Part shown: one piece after another, positions 62,531-64,000 of the stretch | How the letters are laid out: the number at the start of each line of letters is the position of its first letter | How positions within the stretch are numbered: position 1 is the first letter of the stretch | NCBI GenBank assembly: GCA_029262635.1 | Contig: JAJCZA010000005.1 | Location: 124,001-188,000 of the forward strand | Direction: 5' to 3' | DNA from: Vampirovibrionales bacterium | Lineage (GTDB): Bacteria; Cyanobacteriota; Vampirovibrionia; Vampirovibrionales; Vampirovibrionaceae | Length of the DNA: 64,000 nucleotides | The notes under the pieces: generated by a model | What the model was told of the DNA's origin: nothing | The model's input: the letters and a program-made list of their open reading frames with translations, nothing else | The model's database searches: none | Position numbers and translations under genes: made by a program

Positions 62531-63199
62531 CTACCAAGCATGTTCGCCAATGAGGGGCACAAATCGAACATCCCCATACGAGTGACGCTTAATCCCTTCT
62601 GGCGTTCGATGCATTAAAACAAGCTCCTGACCAACATCCTCATCTTTTTTTGCCGACGAATCCGGATGTACCATACCAATAGGTGCCAACAAACGGCCAT
62701 GGTCCACGTTCAGTTGATTCATGAGCGGCGCAGGCATTTTAGGCCCGCCTGCCGTTACAATAATGGCATCAAAGGGTGCCGCTTCCGGCCAGCCTTTGGT
62801 CCCATCGCCCACCCGAAGATGAACCTGATCATAGCCCAACCGCTTGAGTATAAGGCCCGCCTGTTCGGAAAGAGCGCCATGACGCTCAATACTGTAAACC
62901 TCATCGTACAACTCAGCCAATACCGCCGTTTGGTAGCCCGAGCCGGTTCCAATTTCCAATACCCTCTGTCCTGGCTGTGGATCCAACGCTTCCGTCATTA
63001 GCGCCACGATGTAAGGCTGAGAAATAGTTTGGCCCAAGCCAATCCCCATGGGGTGATCCTCATACACATCATCCCAAGAGGATTTTTCTACAAATTCATG
63101 GCGAGGCACCCGACGCATGGCCTCTAACACTCGTGGGGTTTTAACCCCACGTCCTTCAATCTGCCGCGCCACCATGACATGTCGTTCAGTCTCAAACAT
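62531..63199 (-). CDS. pcm: Protein-L-isoaspartate O-methyltransferase
   Basis: Product of 222 aa, which repairs isoaspartyl residues by methylation. VPRHEFV, IGLGQTISQPYIVALM and the SAM motif LEIGTGSGYQTAVLAEL (about 81-97) are typical. It begins 22 bp after ispD and is in the same operon. Confidence 0.95.
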   Translation of the reverse strand: MFETERHVMVARQIEGRGVKTPRVLEAMRRVPRHEFVEKSSWDDVYEDHPMGIGLGQTISQPYIVALMTEALDPQPGQRVLEIGTGSGYQTAVLAELYDEVYSIERHGALSEQAGLILKRLGYDQVHLRVGDGTKGWPEAAPFDAIIVTAGGPKMPAPLMNQLNVDHGRLLAPIGMVHPDSSAKKDEDVGQELVLMHRTPEGIKRHSYGDVRFVPLIGEHAW

Positions 63200-63221
63200 G
63201 GATACGGATTCCTCTCATTCT

Positions 63222-63968
63222 CTATAGCTTTAAGCTCTCGATCGCTTTCAGCCATCCTTCAGCTCGAATACAGTCTTCCTGAGTGGTAATTTTCAAATTA
63301 CTCTCCGAACCTTCAATTAATTGTATCCCCGGTTTCTGATCCATTTCAAGCCATTCCACCAGTTGAATGTCATCCGTCACCGACACACCCGGCAAAGCGG
63401 CCTCATGCGCCCGAAGAATAACTTCCTTTTTAAACACCTGGGGGGTTTGCGCTCGCCAGACATGCTGCCGATCCACCGTTCGAACCCGATTAGAAGCCGG
63501 ATCCACTTCCTTCAAAGTATCTTGAACCGGTACTGCCAAAAACGAGCCTGTTGCGCCCGAACACACCGATTGAATTGCCTCTTCCACCTGTCTGGTGTTT
63601 ACCAAAGGACGAGCCGCATCATGGATAACCACCAGCGTCACCTCATCCGGCAGGGCTTTTAACGCTTTATACACCGACTCCCGTCGAGTCTCTCCGCCCT
63701 CAACCCACTGAACAGGTTTTTCAAAACCGTATCCTTCCAGCGCCTGATGATACACCGTATAACAATGAGGTCGGACTGCAATAATCACGCTTTCAATACA
63801 GTCCACCTCTAGCAATCGGGCCACCGTTCGAACAATCACCGGTATCCCGTCAATGGTCGCCATAAGCTTGTCATCCTGACCAGAGAAACGTGTCCCGCTA
63901 CCACCGGCCGGAACCACGGCCCAACAACTGTCTTTAGTCCTGCCCCTTAACTGATTCATTCGTATCAC
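63222..63968 (-). CDS. ispD: 2-C-methyl-D-erythritol 4-phosphate cytidylyltransferase
   Basis: Product of 248 aa, third step of the non-mevalonate isoprenoid pathway, forming CDP-methylerythritol. CTP-binding loop VPAGGSGTRF (19-28), ETRRESV, VIHDAARPLV and VTDDIQLVE are complete. GTG 63968 or ATG 63959 may be the start; AAAGG lies 4 or 13 nt upstream. It leads ispD-pcm-ruvA. The gene is complete, though only 32 bp from the window edge. Confidence 0.95.
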   Translation of the reverse strand: MIRMNQLRGRTKDSCWAVVPAGGSGTRFSGQDDKLMATIDGIPVIVRTVARLLEVDCIESVIIAVRPHCYTVYHQALEGYGFEKPVQWVEGGETRRESVYKALKALPDEVTLVVIHDAARPLVNTRQVEEAIQSVCSGATGSFLAVPVQDTLKEVDPASNRVRTVDRQHVWRAQTPQVFKKEVILRAHEAALPGVSVTDDIQLVEWLEMDQKPGIQLIEGSESNLKITTQEDCIRAEGWLKAIESLKL

Positions 63969-64000
63969 AAGCCCTTTCTGGTTAAAAATGCTGATAGGTT

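Overview
The window reads as one contiguous piece of a bacterial chromosome with no rRNA, tRNA, insertion sequence, prophage or CRISPR array that I can recognise. Several features point to the cyanobacterial phylum, most likely a non-photosynthetic lineage (Vampirovibrionia/'Melainabacteria'). An atpD-atpC (beta-epsilon) pair stands apart from the other ATP synthase genes. There are a GlpX-type fructose bisphosphatase, an RpaA/RpaB-like OmpR regulator, a SigF-like sigma factor beside a prepilin peptidase, AMIN-like domains and many TPR proteins. No photosynthesis gene is present. Gram-negative envelope traits (MlaE/F/D transport, secreted TPR proteins) fit this. The lineage is an inference from gene content, not a computed phylogeny.

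Layout. 0.1-6.5 kb: a secreted glycine-zipper protein, an MshEN-like protein, a small coiled-coil protein, two tandem YkgJ-type cysteine-cluster proteins, upp, a HExxH putative peptidase, a HIT protein and rpsU. 6.7-12.8 kb: orphan genes (a winged-helix-like protein, a tandem cytidine-deaminase-fold protein, small proteins) around the serA/aminotransferase operon. 12.9-18.4 kb: rpsL-rpsG-fusA without tuf, a response regulator and an HtrA protease. 18.4-23.8 kb: a UbiA/MqnP prenyltransferase, an orphan gene, mlaE-mlaF-mlaD and a BI-1/YccA membrane protein. 23.9-32.4 kb: two secreted AMIN+TPR proteins, one a 1782-residue coiled coil, and a Pro/Gln-rich HEAT-like protein. 32.9-39.5 kb: grpE-dnaJ, a second glycine-zipper protein, an HD-like protein and atpD-atpC. 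39.5-46.4 kb: lysC, YciI, a methyltransferase, a sugar-type ABC ATPase and three orphans. 46.7-52.9 kb: a large secreted TPR protein, a metallo-beta-lactamase-fold pseudoenzyme, a PgeF-type protein, a degenerate REC-GGDEF protein and a membrane-anchored thioredoxin. 53-64 kb: a class III aminotransferase, glpX, prepilin peptidase, a SigF-like factor, ispH, rpsA, rplU-rpmA, a zinc-ribbon protein, ruvA, pcm and ispD.

The most interesting points are: (1) an unusual two-domain cytidine-deaminase-fold protein at 11158-12492, with an apparently active first domain and a degenerate second one; (2) a short N-terminal motif (hydrophobic-x-F-[S/G]-small) shared by at least six otherwise unrelated orphan proteins scattered over the window, which could be a sorting or secretion tag; (3) pseudoenzymes that have lost catalytic residues (MBL fold, GGDEF); (4) a giant periplasmic coiled coil growing by recent 138-bp tandem duplications. 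Start codons were often re-chosen from Shine-Dalgarno spacing; TTG and GTG starts are frequent (for example rpsU, fusA, ispH).
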